NCBI GenBank assembly: GCA_946221915.1
Contig: CAMIKG010000013.1
Coordinates: 26,880-90,879, forward strand
Reading direction: 5' to 3'
From: an uncultured Erwinia sp.
Lineage (GTDB): Bacteria; Pseudomonadota; Gammaproteobacteria; Enterobacterales; Enterobacteriaceae
Length of the DNA: 64,000 bases
In this document: positions 33,344 to 43,557 of the stretch, one piece after another
Layout of the letters: every line of letters starts with the position of its first letter
Position numbering within the stretch: position 1 is the stretch's first letter
The notes under the pieces: generated by a model
Databases searched by the model: none
Seen by the model: only the letters and a program-made list of their open reading frames with translations
Told to the model about the DNA's origin: nothing
Translations under genes and position numbers: made by a program

Positions 33344-36070
33344 ATGGCTACAATCCATGTAGACGGTAAAGAATATGAAGTCGACGGTGCAGACAACTTG
33401 CTGCAGGCATGTCTGTCGCTCGGCCTCGATATTCCTTATTTTTGCTGGCACCCGGCGCTGGGCAGCGTAGGTGCTTGCCGCCAGTGTGCGGTGAAGCAAT
33501 ATCAAAATGCCGAGGATACCCGCGGTCGTCTGGTCATGTCGTGCATGACCCCGGCGTCCGATGGCACCTTTATCTCGATTGATGACGGTGAAGCGAAAGA
33601 GTTCCGCGAAAGCGTGGTGGAGTGGCTGATGACCAACCACCCACACGACTGTCCGGTGTGTGAAGAGGGCGGTAACTGTCATCTGCAGGATATGACGGTG
33701 ATGACCGGCCACAGCTTCCGCCGCTACCGCTTCACCAAACGTACCCACCGTAACCAGGACCTCGGACCGTTTATTTCTCACGAAATGAACCGCTGCATCG
33801 CCTGTTACCGCTGCGTGCGTTACTACAAAGATTATGCCGACGGCAAAGATCTGGGCGTCTATGGTGCGCATGACAACGTCTACTTTGGTCGCCCGGAAGA
33901 TGGCGTGCTGGAAAGCGAATTCTCCGGCAACCTGGTGGAAATCTGCCCGACTGGCGTATTTACCGATAAAACCCATTCCGAACGCTATAACCGTAAATGG
34001 GATATGCAGTTTGCCCCAAGCATCTGCCAGCAGTGCAGCATCGGCTGTAACACCAGCCCGGGTGAGCGTTACGGTGAACTGCGTCGTATCGAAAACCGTT
34101 ATAACGGTACGGTAAACCACTACTTCCTCTGCGACCGTGGCCGTTTCGGCTATGGTTACGTCAATTTGAAAGATCGTCCGCGTAAGCCGCAACAGCGCCG
34201 TGGCGACGACTGGCTGACGCTGAACGCCGAGCAGGCATTGCAGGGCGCGGCGGATGTACTGCGCCAGGCGAAGAAAGTGATTGGTATTGGTTCACCGCGC
34301 GCCAGCGTGGAAAGCAATTTTGCGCTGCGTGAGCTGGTCGGCGCGGAAAACTTCTCCACCGGTATCCCGGCGGCGGAGCAGGCGCGTCTGGAACTGATGC
34401 TGAAAGTGCTGCGCGAAGGCGGTATCCATACCCCGGCGCTGCGCGAAATTGAGAGCTACGATGCGGTGCTGGTACTGGGCGAAGATTTAACCCAGACCGG
34501 CGCCCGCGTGGCACTGGCCGTGCGTCAGGCGGTGAAAGGTAAAGCGCGTGAGATGGCGGCGGCGCAGAAAGTGGCCGACTGGCAGATTGCGGCGATCCTG
34601 AACATTGGTCAGAACGCCAAACATCCGCTGTTTGTTACCAACGTGGATGAAACCCGTCTCGATGATATCGCCGCCTGGAGCTATCGTGCCCCGGTGGAAG
34701 ATCAGGCGCGTCTGGGCTTTGCCATCGCCCATGCGCTGGATAACAACGCGCCAGCGGTCGGCGAAATCAGCCGTGATCTGGCGGGTAAAATCGATGTGAT
34801 TGTGCAGGCATTAGCCGGAGCGAGAAAGCCGCTGATTATCTCAGGCACCCACTCCGGCAGCCAGGCGGTGATTGAAGCGGCCGCCAACGTGGCTAAAGCA
34901 TTGAAAGGGCGTGGCGCAGATGTCGGCATCACCATGCTGACCGGCGCAACCAACAGCGTTGGTCTGGGCATGATCGGCGGCAATACGCTGGATACGGCCC
35001 TGGAACAACTGTCCAGCGGCGCAGCCGATGCGGTGGTGGTGCTGGAAAACGATCTTTACCGTCACGCGCCAGCCGCACAGGTTGATGCTGCGCTGAGCAA
35101 TACGTCAAATGTGATCGTTATCGATCATCAGCGTACCCCGACCGTGGAAAAAGCAGGTCTGATCCTCTCCACCGCCAGCTTCGCGGAAAGCGATGGCACC
35201 GTGGTGAACCAGGAGGGTCGCGCGCAGCGCTTCTTCCAGGTTTACGATCCGGCTTATTACGACAACAGCGTGGAAATGCTGGAAAGCTGGCGCTGGCTGC
35301 ATGCCCTGCATACCACCGTGGAAAGTCGTACCATCGACTGGACGCAGCTGGATCACGTGATTGATGCGGCGATCGTTGCCTTACCGCAACTGGCGGCGAT
35401 CAAAGACGCGGCGCCAGACGCCAGCTTCCGTATCCGTGGTCAGAAACTGGCGCGTTCTCCGCACCGTTCCAGTGGCCGTACCGCCGCGCGCGCCAATATT
35501 AGCGTGCACGAACCGCGTCAGCCGCAGGATAAAGACACCATGTTCGCCTTCTCAATGGAAGGGAACAACAGCCCGCTGGCTAACCGTCAGCAGATCCCGT
35601 TCGCCTGGGCGCCAGGCTGGAACTCACCGCAGGCATGGAACAAGTTCCAGGCGGAAGTGGGTGGCAAGCTGCGTCACGGTGACCCGGGTGTGCGTCTGTT
35701 CGAAGCCGGTGACAGCCAGCTGGCATGGTTTGACAATGTGCCGGCTGCCTTCAGCGGCAGTGACAGCCAGTGGCGTGTCGCCCCTTATTACCACCTGTTT
35801 GGCAGTGAAGAGATGACCCAGCGTTCTGCGGTGATCCAGCAGCGTATGCCGGAACCGTATGTGATGGTGAATCCGGACGATGCGGCGAAACTGGGCGTGA
35901 ATGCCGGTACGGCGGTTGAGTTTAACTGCGCAGGCCAGACGCTGCGTCTGCCGGTGCGCTTCTCCAGCGCGTTGCACGCAGGGCAGGTCGGCTTACCGAT
36001 TGGCATGCCGGGTATCCCGCCATACCTCTCTGGCGCAAGTATTGACGGTCTGCAGGAGGCGGCGCAATGA
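33344..36070 (+). CDS. nuoG: NADH-quinone oxidoreductase subunit G
   Basis: 908 residues, as in E. coli. Holds four clusters: N1b in CWHPALGSVGACRQC, N5 in HPHDCPVCEEGGNC with a histidine ligand, N4 in CIACYRC and EICPTG, and N7 in CQQCSIGC. The C-terminal two thirds is a molybdopterin-oxidoreductase-like domain without cofactor. It follows nuoF after 94 bp and overlaps nuoH by four bases. Confidence 0.97.
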   Translation: MATIHVDGKEYEVDGADNLLQACLSLGLDIPYFCWHPALGSVGACRQCAVKQYQNAEDTRGRLVMSCMTPASDGTFISIDDGEAKEFRESVVEWLMTNHPHDCPVCEEGGNCHLQDMTVMTGHSFRRYRFTKRTHRNQDLGPFISHEMNRCIACYRCVRYYKDYADGKDLGVYGAHDNVYFGRPEDGVLESEFSGNLVEICPTGVFTDKTHSERYNRKWDMQFAPSICQQCSIGCNTSPGERYGELRRIENRYNGTVNHYFLCDRGRFGYGYVNLKDRPRKPQQRRGDDWLTLNAEQALQGAADVLRQAKKVIGIGSPRASVESNFALRELVGAENFSTGIPAAEQARLELMLKVLREGGIHTPALREIESYDAVLVLGEDLTQTGARVALAVRQAVKGKAREMAAAQKVADWQIAAILNIGQNAKHPLFVTNVDETRLDDIAAWSYRAPVEDQARLGFAIAHALDNNAPAVGEISRDLAGKIDVIVQALAGARKPLIISGTHSGSQAVIEAAANVAKALKGRGADVGITMLTGATNSVGLGMIGGNTLDTALEQLSSGAADAVVVLENDLYRHAPAAQVDAALSNTSNVIVIDHQRTPTVEKAGLILSTASFAESDGTVVNQEGRAQRFFQVYDPAYYDNSVEMLESWRWLHALHTTVESRTIDWTQLDHVIDAAIVALPQLAAIKDAAPDASFRIRGQKLARSPHRSSGRTAARANISVHEPRQPQDKDTMFAFSMEGNNSPLANRQQIPFAWAPGWNSPQAWNKFQAEVGGKLRHGDPGVRLFEAGDSQLAWFDNVPAAFSGSDSQWRVAPYYHLFGSEEMTQRSAVIQQRMPEPYVMVNPDDAAKLGVNAGTAVEFNCAGQTLRLPVRFSSALHAGQVGLPIGMPGIPPYLSGASIDGLQEAAQ

Positions 36071-37044
36071 GCTGGTTAACACCTGAACTGATCGACATTC
36101 TGCTGGCAGTGCTCAAAGCCGTAGTGATTCTGCTGGTGGTGGTGATCTGTGGCGCCTTTATGAGCTTCGGCGAGCGTCGTCTGCTGGGTCTGTTCCAGAA
36201 CCGCTACGGGCCAAACCGTGTCGGCTGGGGCGGCTCGCTGCAGCTGGTCGCCGATATGCTGAAGATGTTCTTTAAAGAGGACTGGATCCCGCCGTTTACC
36301 GACCGGGTGATCTTCACGCTGGCGCCAATGATCGCCTTCTCCTCGCTGCTGCTGGCCTTCGCGATTGTGCCGGTCAGCCCGACCTGGGCGGTCTCTGACC
36401 TGAACATCGGTCTGCTGTTCTTCCTGATGATGGCGGGTCTGGCGGTTTACGCCGTCCTGTTCGCTGGCTGGTCGAGCAACAACAAATACTCCCTGCTGGG
36501 GGCGATGCGCGCCTCGGCGCAGACGCTGAGCTACGAAGTGTTCCTTGGCCTGTCGCTGATGGGCGTGGTGGCGCAGGCAGGCTCGTTCAATATGAACGAT
36601 ATCGTCAACAGCCAGGCCAGCCTGTGGAATATCATCCCGCAGTTCTTTGGCTTCGTGACCTTTGCGATTGCCGGCGTGGCGGTGTGTCACCGTCATCCGT
36701 TTGACCAGCCGGAAGCAGAGCAGGAACTGGCCGATGGTTACCACATCGAATATTCCGGTATGAAGTTCGGTCTGTTCTTTGTCGGTGAATATATCGGTAT
36801 CGTCACTGTGTCAGCGCTGATTGTGACGCTGTTCTTCGGTGGCTGGCATGGCCCATGGCTGCCGCCGGTTATCTGGTTTGCACTGAAGACCGCCTTCTTC
36901 ATGATGATGTTTATTCTGATTCGTGCTGCGTTGCCGCGTCCGCGCTACGACCAGGTGATGTCTTTTGGCTGGAAAGTGTGCCTGCCGTTGACGCTGTTGA
37001 ACCTGCTGGCGACCGCCGCAGTGATTCTGTACAACGCGCAGTAA
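36067..37044 (+). CDS. nuoH: NADH-quinone oxidoreductase subunit H
   Basis: 325 residues, eight predicted membrane helices. GERRLLGLFQNRYGPNRVG, the acidic loop HPFDQPEAEQELADGYHIEY and LIRAALPRPRYDQVM are the signatures of the subunit that forms the quinone channel. The start overlaps nuoG. Confidence 0.97.
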   Translation: MSWLTPELIDILLAVLKAVVILLVVVICGAFMSFGERRLLGLFQNRYGPNRVGWGGSLQLVADMLKMFFKEDWIPPFTDRVIFTLAPMIAFSSLLLAFAIVPVSPTWAVSDLNIGLLFFLMMAGLAVYAVLFAGWSSNNKYSLLGAMRASAQTLSYEVFLGLSLMGVVAQAGSFNMNDIVNSQASLWNIIPQFFGFVTFAIAGVAVCHRHPFDQPEAEQELADGYHIEYSGMKFGLFFVGEYIGIVTVSALIVTLFFGGWHGPWLPPVIWFALKTAFFMMMFILIRAALPRPRYDQVMSFGWKVCLPLTLLNLLATAAVILYNAQ

Positions 37045-37057
37045 GGGGTTAATGACC

Positions 37058-37600
37058 ATGACATTAAAAGAAATAGTGGTTGGTTTTGCGACCCAGGTAC
37101 GCAGCATCTGGATGATCGGGATGCATGCGTTCGCCAAACGTGAAACGCGGATGTATCCGGAAGAGCCGGTTTACCTGCCGCCGCGCTACCGTGGCCGTAT
37201 CGTGCTGACGCGCGACCCGGACGGTCAGGAGCGTTGTGTGGCCTGTAACCTGTGTGCGGTAGCCTGTCCGGTCGGCTGTATCTCGCTGCAAAAAGCAGAA
37301 ATGAGCGACGGCCGCTGGTATCCGGAGTTCTTCCGCATCAACTTCTCGCGCTGCATTTTCTGTGGCCTGTGTGAAGAAGCCTGCCCGACCACCGCTATCC
37401 AGCTGACCCCGGATTTCGAACTGGGTGAGTTCAAGCGTCAGGATCTGGTGTATGAGAAAGAAGACCTGTTGATTTCAGGGCCGGGTAAATATCCGGAATA
37501 TAACTTCTACCGCATGGCGGGCATGGCGATCGAAGGTAAAGACAAGGGCGACGCGGAAAACGAAGCCAAACCTATCGACGTCAAAGGCTTGTTACCTTAA
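37058..37600 (+). CDS. nuoI: NADH-quinone oxidoreductase subunit I
   Basis: 180 residues, two [4Fe-4S] clusters (N6a and N6b): CVACNLCAVACPV and CIFCGLCEEACPT. Links NuoG to NuoB in the electron wire. Of two ATGs, 37058 gives the family length and normal spacing from AAGGGG; 37052 would be too close. Confidence 0.96.
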   Translation: MTLKEIVVGFATQVRSIWMIGMHAFAKRETRMYPEEPVYLPPRYRGRIVLTRDPDGQERCVACNLCAVACPVGCISLQKAEMSDGRWYPEFFRINFSRCIFCGLCEEACPTTAIQLTPDFELGEFKRQDLVYEKEDLLISGPGKYPEYNFYRMAGMAIEGKDKGDAENEAKPIDVKGLLP

Positions 37601-37610
37601 GGAGCCAGGC

Positions 37611-38165
37611 ATGGAATTTGCGTTTTATATTTGTGGACTGGTGGCGGTGCTGACGACGTTGCGCGTGATCACCCACACCAATCCGGTACACGCGTTGTTG
37701 TACCTGATTATCTCGCTGCTGGCGATTGCTGGCGTGTTCTTCTCCCTCGGCGCGTACTTCGCCGGGGCGCTGGAGATTATCGTCTATGCTGGCGCGATTA
37801 TGGTGCTGTTCGTGTTCGTGGTGATGATGCTGAACCTCGGCAAAGCGGTGCAGGAGCAGGAGCGTAAATGGCTGCAGCCTTCACTGTGGATTGGTCCGGG
37901 TCTGGTGGCGGCACTGCTGCTGGCGGTACTGGTTTATGCCATCAGCACGGTGAACGATCAGGGTATCGACGGCACGATGATCGATGCGAAAGCGGTCGGT
38001 ATCGCACTGTTTGGTCCTTATGTGCTGGCGGTCGAGCTGGCGTCAATGCTGCTGCTGGCGGGTCTGGTGGTGGCGTTCCACATCGGACGTGAAGATCGTC
38101 GCGGCGAAGTGCTGAGCAACCGCCCTGGCGACAGCGCGCACAGAAATCAGGAGGAACAACCATGA
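37611..38165 (+). CDS. nuoJ: NADH-quinone oxidoreductase subunit J
   Basis: 184 residues, five membrane helices, with the pi-bulge helix GALEIIVYAGAIMVLFVFVV involved in coupling. Overlaps nuoK by four bases (ATGA). Confidence 0.96.
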   Translation: MEFAFYICGLVAVLTTLRVITHTNPVHALLYLIISLLAIAGVFFSLGAYFAGALEIIVYAGAIMVLFVFVVMMLNLGKAVQEQERKWLQPSLWIGPGLVAALLLAVLVYAISTVNDQGIDGTMIDAKAVGIALFGPYVLAVELASMLLLAGLVVAFHIGREDRRGEVLSNRPGDSAHRNQEEQP

Positions 38166-38464
38166 TCCCTCTGCAACATGGACTTATCCTGGCGGCGATC
38201 CTGTTCGTTCTCGGACTGACCGCGCTGGTGATGCGTCGCAACCTGCTGTTTATGTTAATTGGTCTCGAAATCATGATTAACGCCGCTGCACTGGCGTTCG
38301 TGGTGGCGGGAAGCTATTGGGGACAGGCCGATGGGCAGGTGATGTATATCCTTGCGATCAGCCTCGCGGCGGCGGAGGCCAGCATTGGTCTGGCATTGTT
38401 ACTGCAACTCCATCGTCGTCGTCAGACGCTTAACATTGACACAGTAAGCGAGATGCGCGGATGA
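38162..38464 (+). CDS. nuoK: NADH-quinone oxidoreductase subunit K
   Basis: 100 residues, three membrane helices carrying two key glutamates, in FMLIGLEIMINAA and LAAAEASIGLALLL, which form part of the proton path. Overlaps nuoL by four bases. Confidence 0.97.
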   Translation: MIPLQHGLILAAILFVLGLTALVMRRNLLFMLIGLEIMINAAALAFVVAGSYWGQADGQVMYILAISLAAAEASIGLALLLQLHRRRQTLNIDTVSEMRG

Positions 38465-40299
38465 ACCTTCTCTACTTAACTATTCTGTTTCCGCTGATTG
38501 GCTTCCTGCTGTTAGCGTTTTCCCGTGGCCGCTGGTCGGAGAATCTCTCTGCTGCGGTGGGGATGGGTTCGGTCGGCCTGGCCGCGCTGACGACGATTTT
38601 CGCGGGTGTGGACTTCTTTAATCACGGTCAGCAGCCGTTTACTCAGGCGCTGTGGACGTGGATGAATGTCGGTAACTTTAAAATCGACGTCAACCTGACG
38701 CTCGACGGCCTGTCGCTGACCATGCTGTCAGTGGTCACCGGCGTCGGTTTCTTTATCCATATGTTCGCCTCCTGGTATATGCGTGGAGAAGAGGGCTATT
38801 CGCGCTTCTTTGCTTATACCAACCTGTTTATCGCCAGCATGGTGGTTCTGGTACTGGCGGATAACCTGCTGCTGATGTACCTCGGCTGGGAAGGCGTGGG
38901 GCTCTGCTCCTACCTGCTGATTGGTTTCTACTACACCAACCCGAACAACGGCGCGGCGGCGATGAAAGCCTTTATCATCACCCGTGTCGGCGACGTGTTC
39001 CTCGCGTTTGCGCTGTTTATCCTTTATCAGGAGCTGGGCACGCTCAACTTCCGCGAGATGGTGGAGCTGGCGCCTGCGCACTTTGCGGCGGATAACCACA
39101 TGCTGCAGTGGGCGACGCTGATGTTGCTCGGTGGTGCAGTGGGTAAATCAGCACAGCTGCCGCTGCAGACCTGGCTGGCGGATGCGATGGCGGGTCCAAC
39201 CCCGGTTTCCGCACTGATCCACGCCGCCACCATGGTGACCGCGGGTGTGTATCTGATTGCCCGTACCCACGGCCTGTTCCTGCTGACGCCGGAAGTGCTG
39301 CATCTGGTGGGTATCGTCGGTGCGGTGACGCTGGTGCTGGCGGGCTTTGCCGCGCTGGTGCAGACCGATATCAAACGCGTACTGGCTTACTCCACCATGA
39401 GTCAGATTGGCTATATGTTCCTCGCGCTGGGTGTCCAGGCGTGGGACGCGGCTATTTTCCACCTGATGACCCATGCGTTCTTTAAAGCCTTACTGTTCCT
39501 CTCTTCTGGTTCGGTGATCCTCGCCTGCCATCACGAGCAGAACATTTTCAAAATGGGTGGCCTGCGTAAGAGCATTCCGCTGGTGTATGTCTGCTTCCTA
39601 GTGGGCGGCGCGGCGCTGGCGGCGCTGCCACTGATTACCGCAGGCTTCTTCAGTAAGGACGAAATTCTGGCAGGTGCCTGGGCAAATGGTCACATGAACC
39701 TGATGGTGGCAGGCCTGGCGGGCGCGTTTATGACCTCGCTGTACACCTTCCGCATGATTTTCATCACCTTCCACGGTGAAGAGAAAATTCATGCGCATGC
39801 AGGTAAAGGCATTACGCACCATCTGCCGCTGATTGTTCTGCTGATCCTCTCCACCTTTATTGGCGCACTGATCGTACCGCCACTGCAGGGTGTGCTGCCA
39901 GACACCACCGAGCTGGAGCACGGCAGCGTGCTGACGCTGGAAATCGCCTCTGGCGTGGTGGCGGTTGCCGGTATCCTGCTGGCCGCTGCGCTGTGGCTGG
40001 GCAAACGCTCGCTGGTCAACAGCATCGCCGCCAGCCCGGTGGGTCGTTTCTTCAGCACCTGGTGGTTCGCCGCCTGGGGCTTCGACTGGCTGTACGACAA
40101 GGTGTTCGTCAAACCGTATCTGGGTATCGCATGGTTACTGAAACGCGATCCGCTGAACGGCGTCATGAACATCCCGGCTGTGCTGTCACGCTTTGCCAAT
40201 AAAGGGCTGGTGGTCAGTGAAAACGGCTATGTACGCTGGTATGTCGCCTCAATGAGCATCGGCGCCGTGGTGGTGCTGGCGCTGCTGGTGGTGATTTAA
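38461..40299 (+). CDS. nuoL: NADH-quinone oxidoreductase subunit L
   Basis: 612 residues, distal antiporter-like proton pump of the membrane arm, with the long lateral helix at its C-terminus. Conserved charged helices: YLGWEGVGLCSYLLIGFY with the glutamate, VGKSAQLPLQTWLADAM with the lysine, and SALIHAATMVTAGVYL. Followed by a 121-bp gap with a hairpin before nuoM. Confidence 0.97.
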   Translation: MNLLYLTILFPLIGFLLLAFSRGRWSENLSAAVGMGSVGLAALTTIFAGVDFFNHGQQPFTQALWTWMNVGNFKIDVNLTLDGLSLTMLSVVTGVGFFIHMFASWYMRGEEGYSRFFAYTNLFIASMVVLVLADNLLLMYLGWEGVGLCSYLLIGFYYTNPNNGAAAMKAFIITRVGDVFLAFALFILYQELGTLNFREMVELAPAHFAADNHMLQWATLMLLGGAVGKSAQLPLQTWLADAMAGPTPVSALIHAATMVTAGVYLIARTHGLFLLTPEVLHLVGIVGAVTLVLAGFAALVQTDIKRVLAYSTMSQIGYMFLALGVQAWDAAIFHLMTHAFFKALLFLSSGSVILACHHEQNIFKMGGLRKSIPLVYVCFLVGGAALAALPLITAGFFSKDEILAGAWANGHMNLMVAGLAGAFMTSLYTFRMIFITFHGEEKIHAHAGKGITHHLPLIVLLILSTFIGALIVPPLQGVLPDTTELEHGSVLTLEIASGVVAVAGILLAAALWLGKRSLVNSIAASPVGRFFSTWWFAAWGFDWLYDKVFVKPYLGIAWLLKRDPLNGVMNIPAVLSRFANKGLVVSENGYVRWYVASMSIGAVVVLALLVVI

Positions 40300-40355
40300 G
40301 GTGTGAGAGCGGGGTGGTGCTTGCGTCATCCCGAAATAAGAATTTTGAAAAATAT

Positions 40356-40399
40356 AGCCCGTATAAATGGGGATTATCGCAGATAACCCCCAACGGGCT
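40356..40399 (+). other. Intercistronic hairpin between nuoL and nuoM
   Basis: Outer arms AGCCCGT and ACGGGCT enclose an inner stem GGGGATTAT/ATAACCCC with a GCAG-type loop. No T run follows, so it is not a terminator; it may be an mRNA processing or stability point. It is the largest gap inside an otherwise tightly packed operon. Confidence 0.55.
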
Positions 40400-40420
40400 T
40401 AGAGAAAGGGAAAACCCGCC

Positions 40421-41941
40421 ATGTTGCTTCCTTGGCTAATATTAATCCCGTTTGTCGGGGGCTTACTGTGTTGGCAGTTTGAGCGTTTTGGCACCCGTGT
40501 GCCGCGCTGGATCGCGCTGATCACCATGGGGCTGACGCTGGTGTTGTCACTGCAGCTCTGGTTGCACGGTGACTTCTCGCTGTCGCAGGCGGCTGGCCTG
40601 CCGCAATGGCAATCCACATTCTCCGTACCGTGGATCCCGCGCTTTGGCATCAACTTCCACCTTGCCATCGACGGCCTGTCGCTGCTGATGGTAGTGCTGA
40701 CCGGTCTGTTGGGTGTGATGGCGGTGCTCTGCTCCTGGAAGGAGATCGAGAAGTATCAGGGCTTTTTCTACCTTAACCTGATGTGGATCCTCGGTGGTGT
40801 TATCGGCGTGTTCCTCGCCATCGACCTGTTCCTGTTCTTCTTCTTCTGGGAAATGATGCTGGTGCCGATGTATTTCCTCATCGCGCTCTGGGGTCATAAG
40901 GCATCCGACGGTAAAACCCGTATTACTGCCGCGACCAAATTCTTTATCTACACCCAGGCCAGCGGTCTGGTGATGCTGATTGCCATCCTGGGACTGGTAT
41001 TCGTGCACTACAGCGCGACCGGCGTGTGGAGCTTCAACTATGAAGTGCTGCTGAAAACCCCGATGTCGCACGGCGTGGAATACCTGCTGATGCTTGGCTT
41101 CTTCATCGCCTTCGCGGTGAAAATGCCGGTAGTGCCGCTGCATGGCTGGCTGCCGGACGCGCACAGCCAGGCGCCAACCGCAGGTTCCGTTGACCTCGCA
41201 GGTATTCTGCTGAAAACTGCGGCTTATGGTCTGCTGCGCTTCAGCCTGCCGCTGTTCCCGAACGCTTCCGCCGAGTTCGCACCTATCGCGATGTGGCTGG
41301 GGATTATCGGTATCTTCTACGGCGCGTGGATGGCGTTCAGCCAGTACGATATCAAACGTCTGATCGCTTACACCTCGATTTCCCATATGGGCTTCGTGCT
41401 GATTGCTATCTACACCGGCAGCCACCTGGCGTTCCAGGGTGCGGTGGTTCAGATGATTGCTCACGGCCTGTCCGCAGCGGCGCTGTTTATTATCAGCGGC
41501 CAGCTGTATGAGCGTATGCACACCCGCGATATGCGCCAGATGGGCGGCCTGTGGGGACGCATCAAATGGTTGCCTGGCCTGTCGCTGTTCTTCGCGGTGG
41601 CGAACCTCGGCATGCCGGGCACCGGTAACTTCGTTGGCGAATTTATGATTTTGGTGGGCAGCTTCCAGGTTGCGCCAGTGATTATTGTCATCGGTACTTT
41701 CGGCCTGGTGTTTGCTTCGGTTTACTCGCTGATCATGATGCAGCGTGCCTGGTACGGTGCACCAAAATCAGAAGAACCGTTACCGGGAATGAACATGCGT
41801 GAATTCCTGATGATTATGGTGCTGGTGGTTCTGCTGGTGTTGCTGGGCGTTTATCCGCAACCGATTCTGGACACCTCACATGCTGCGATGAGCAATATCC
41901 AGCAGTGGTTTACTGCTTCAATTTCAACTACAAGGCCGTAA
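40421..41941 (+). CDS. nuoM: NADH-quinone oxidoreductase subunit M
   Basis: 506 residues, antiporter-like membrane pump. Conserved FFFFWEMMLVPMYFLIALWG with the glutamate, AFAVKMPVVPLHGWLPDAH with the lysine, and LPGMNMREF near the end. Six bases separate it from nuoN. Confidence 0.97.
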   Translation: MLLPWLILIPFVGGLLCWQFERFGTRVPRWIALITMGLTLVLSLQLWLHGDFSLSQAAGLPQWQSTFSVPWIPRFGINFHLAIDGLSLLMVVLTGLLGVMAVLCSWKEIEKYQGFFYLNLMWILGGVIGVFLAIDLFLFFFFWEMMLVPMYFLIALWGHKASDGKTRITAATKFFIYTQASGLVMLIAILGLVFVHYSATGVWSFNYEVLLKTPMSHGVEYLLMLGFFIAFAVKMPVVPLHGWLPDAHSQAPTAGSVDLAGILLKTAAYGLLRFSLPLFPNASAEFAPIAMWLGIIGIFYGAWMAFSQYDIKRLIAYTSISHMGFVLIAIYTGSHLAFQGAVVQMIAHGLSAAALFIISGQLYERMHTRDMRQMGGLWGRIKWLPGLSLFFAVANLGMPGTGNFVGEFMILVGSFQVAPVIIVIGTFGLVFASVYSLIMMQRAWYGAPKSEEPLPGMNMREFLMIMVLVVLLVLLGVYPQPILDTSHAAMSNIQQWFTASISTTRP

Positions 41942-41947
41942 TTCGCC

Positions 41948-43405
41948 ATGACAATAACTCCTCAACATTTGATCGCGCTGCTACCGCTGTTGATCGTCGG
42001 ATTGACGGTGGTGGTTGTGATGCTGTCCGTTGCGTGGCGACGCAACCACTTCGTCAACGCTACGCTGACGGTGGTCGGTCTGAATATTGCGCTGCTGTCA
42101 CTGTTCTTTGCTGCTAATGCTGGCGTTAACGATGTGACGCCGCTGCTGCGTGTGGATGGTTACGCCATTCTCTATACCGCGCTGGTGCTGATGGCCAGTC
42201 TGGCGACCTGTACCTTCGCTTATCCGTGGTTGCAGGGTTACACCGATAACCGCGAAGAGTTCTACCTGCTGGTGCTGATTGCGGCGCTGGGCGGCATTGT
42301 GCTGGCCAGTGCAAATCATCTGGCGTCGCTGTTTATCGGCATTGAACTGATCTCGCTGCCGTTGTTCGGGCTGGTGGGTTATGCCTTCCGCCAGAAACGT
42401 TCGCTGGAAGCGGCGATCAAGTACACCATCCTCTCTGCCGCAGCCTCGTCATTCCTGCTGTTCGGTATGGCGCTGGTGTATGCCGATTCCGGTAACCTGA
42501 GCTTTGTTGCGCTGGGCAAAAGTCTGAGCGACAACATGCTGCATCAGCCGCTGCTGCTGGTGGGCCTGGGCCTGATGATTGTGGGCCTCGGCTTTAAACT
42601 GTCGCTGGTGCCGTTCCATCTCTGGACGCCGGACGTCTACCAGGGTGCTCCGGCGCCGGTGTCATCGTTCCTGGCCACCGCCAGTAAAATCGCTATCTTT
42701 GGCGTGGTGATGCGTCTGTTTATGTACGCACCCGTCACCGACAGCGAGGCGGTACGCACCGTACTGGCGATTATCGCCTTCGCCTCGATTCTGTTCGGTA
42801 ACCTGATGGCGATTTCGCAGAGCAATATCAAGCGCCTGCTGGGTTACTCCTCTATCGCCCACCTCGGTTATCTGCTGGTGGCGCTGATTGCGGTGCAGAC
42901 TCATCAGCTGTCGCTGGAAGCGGTGGGTGTTTACCTCGCCGGTTATCTGTTCAGCAGCCTCGGCGCGTTTGGTGTGGTGAGCCTGATGTCCAGCCCGTAT
43001 CGTGGTCCGGACGCGGATACGCTGTACTCTTACCGTGGTCTGTTCTGGCACCGTCCGATTCTCTCGGCGGTAATGACAGTGATGATGCTGTCGCTGGCCG
43101 GCATTCCGATGACGCTGGGCTTTATCGGCAAGTTCTATATCATCGCGGTGGGTGTTAATGCTCATCTGTGGTGGCTGACGGCAGCGGTAGTGCTGGGCAG
43201 TGCGATTGGTATCTACTACTACCTGCGTGTCGCGGTCAGTCTGTACCTCACGCCACCAGAACTGTTGCAGCGCGATACTCCGGCCAACTGGGCATTCACC
43301 GCCGGTGGTGTGGTGGTGCTGATTTCCGCCATTCTGGTGCTGTTACTCGGTATCTATCCACAGCCGCTTATCCATCTGGTGCAACTGGCGCAGCCGTTGA
43401 TGTAA
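41948..43405 (+). CDS. nuoN: NADH-quinone oxidoreductase subunit N
   Basis: 485 residues, third antiporter-like subunit. Motifs: FIGIELISLPLFGLVGYAFR, GLGFKLSLVPFHLWTPDVYQ with the key lysine, and LGYSSIAHLGYLLVAL. Last gene of nuo, followed at once by a strong terminator. Confidence 0.97.
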   Translation: MTITPQHLIALLPLLIVGLTVVVVMLSVAWRRNHFVNATLTVVGLNIALLSLFFAANAGVNDVTPLLRVDGYAILYTALVLMASLATCTFAYPWLQGYTDNREEFYLLVLIAALGGIVLASANHLASLFIGIELISLPLFGLVGYAFRQKRSLEAAIKYTILSAAASSFLLFGMALVYADSGNLSFVALGKSLSDNMLHQPLLLVGLGLMIVGLGFKLSLVPFHLWTPDVYQGAPAPVSSFLATASKIAIFGVVMRLFMYAPVTDSEAVRTVLAIIAFASILFGNLMAISQSNIKRLLGYSSIAHLGYLLVALIAVQTHQLSLEAVGVYLAGYLFSSLGAFGVVSLMSSPYRGPDADTLYSYRGLFWHRPILSAVMTVMMLSLAGIPMTLGFIGKFYIIAVGVNAHLWWLTAAVVLGSAIGIYYYLRVAVSLYLTPPELLQRDTPANWAFTAGGVVVLISAILVLLLGIYPQPLIHLVQLAQPLM

Positions 43406-43425
43406 CGGTTAGCTGCTGCAGGAGA

Positions 43426-43456
43426 AAATCAGACCCTCGTGGTCTGATTTTTTTTT
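43426..43456 (+). terminator. Terminator of the nuo operon
   Basis: AAATCAGACC and GGTCTGATTT form a 10-bp stem with a 5-base loop, followed by a run of nine or more T residues. Confidence 0.95.
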
Positions 43457-43557
43457 GTGAAAATTTTACTTATGTCTTTTTTTTGCGCCCGCTCTCTTTC
43501 CCGTCGCCGTCATATTGCTAGTGTGAAACTAATTCGAAGGGCTGCCGGAGATGCGAG

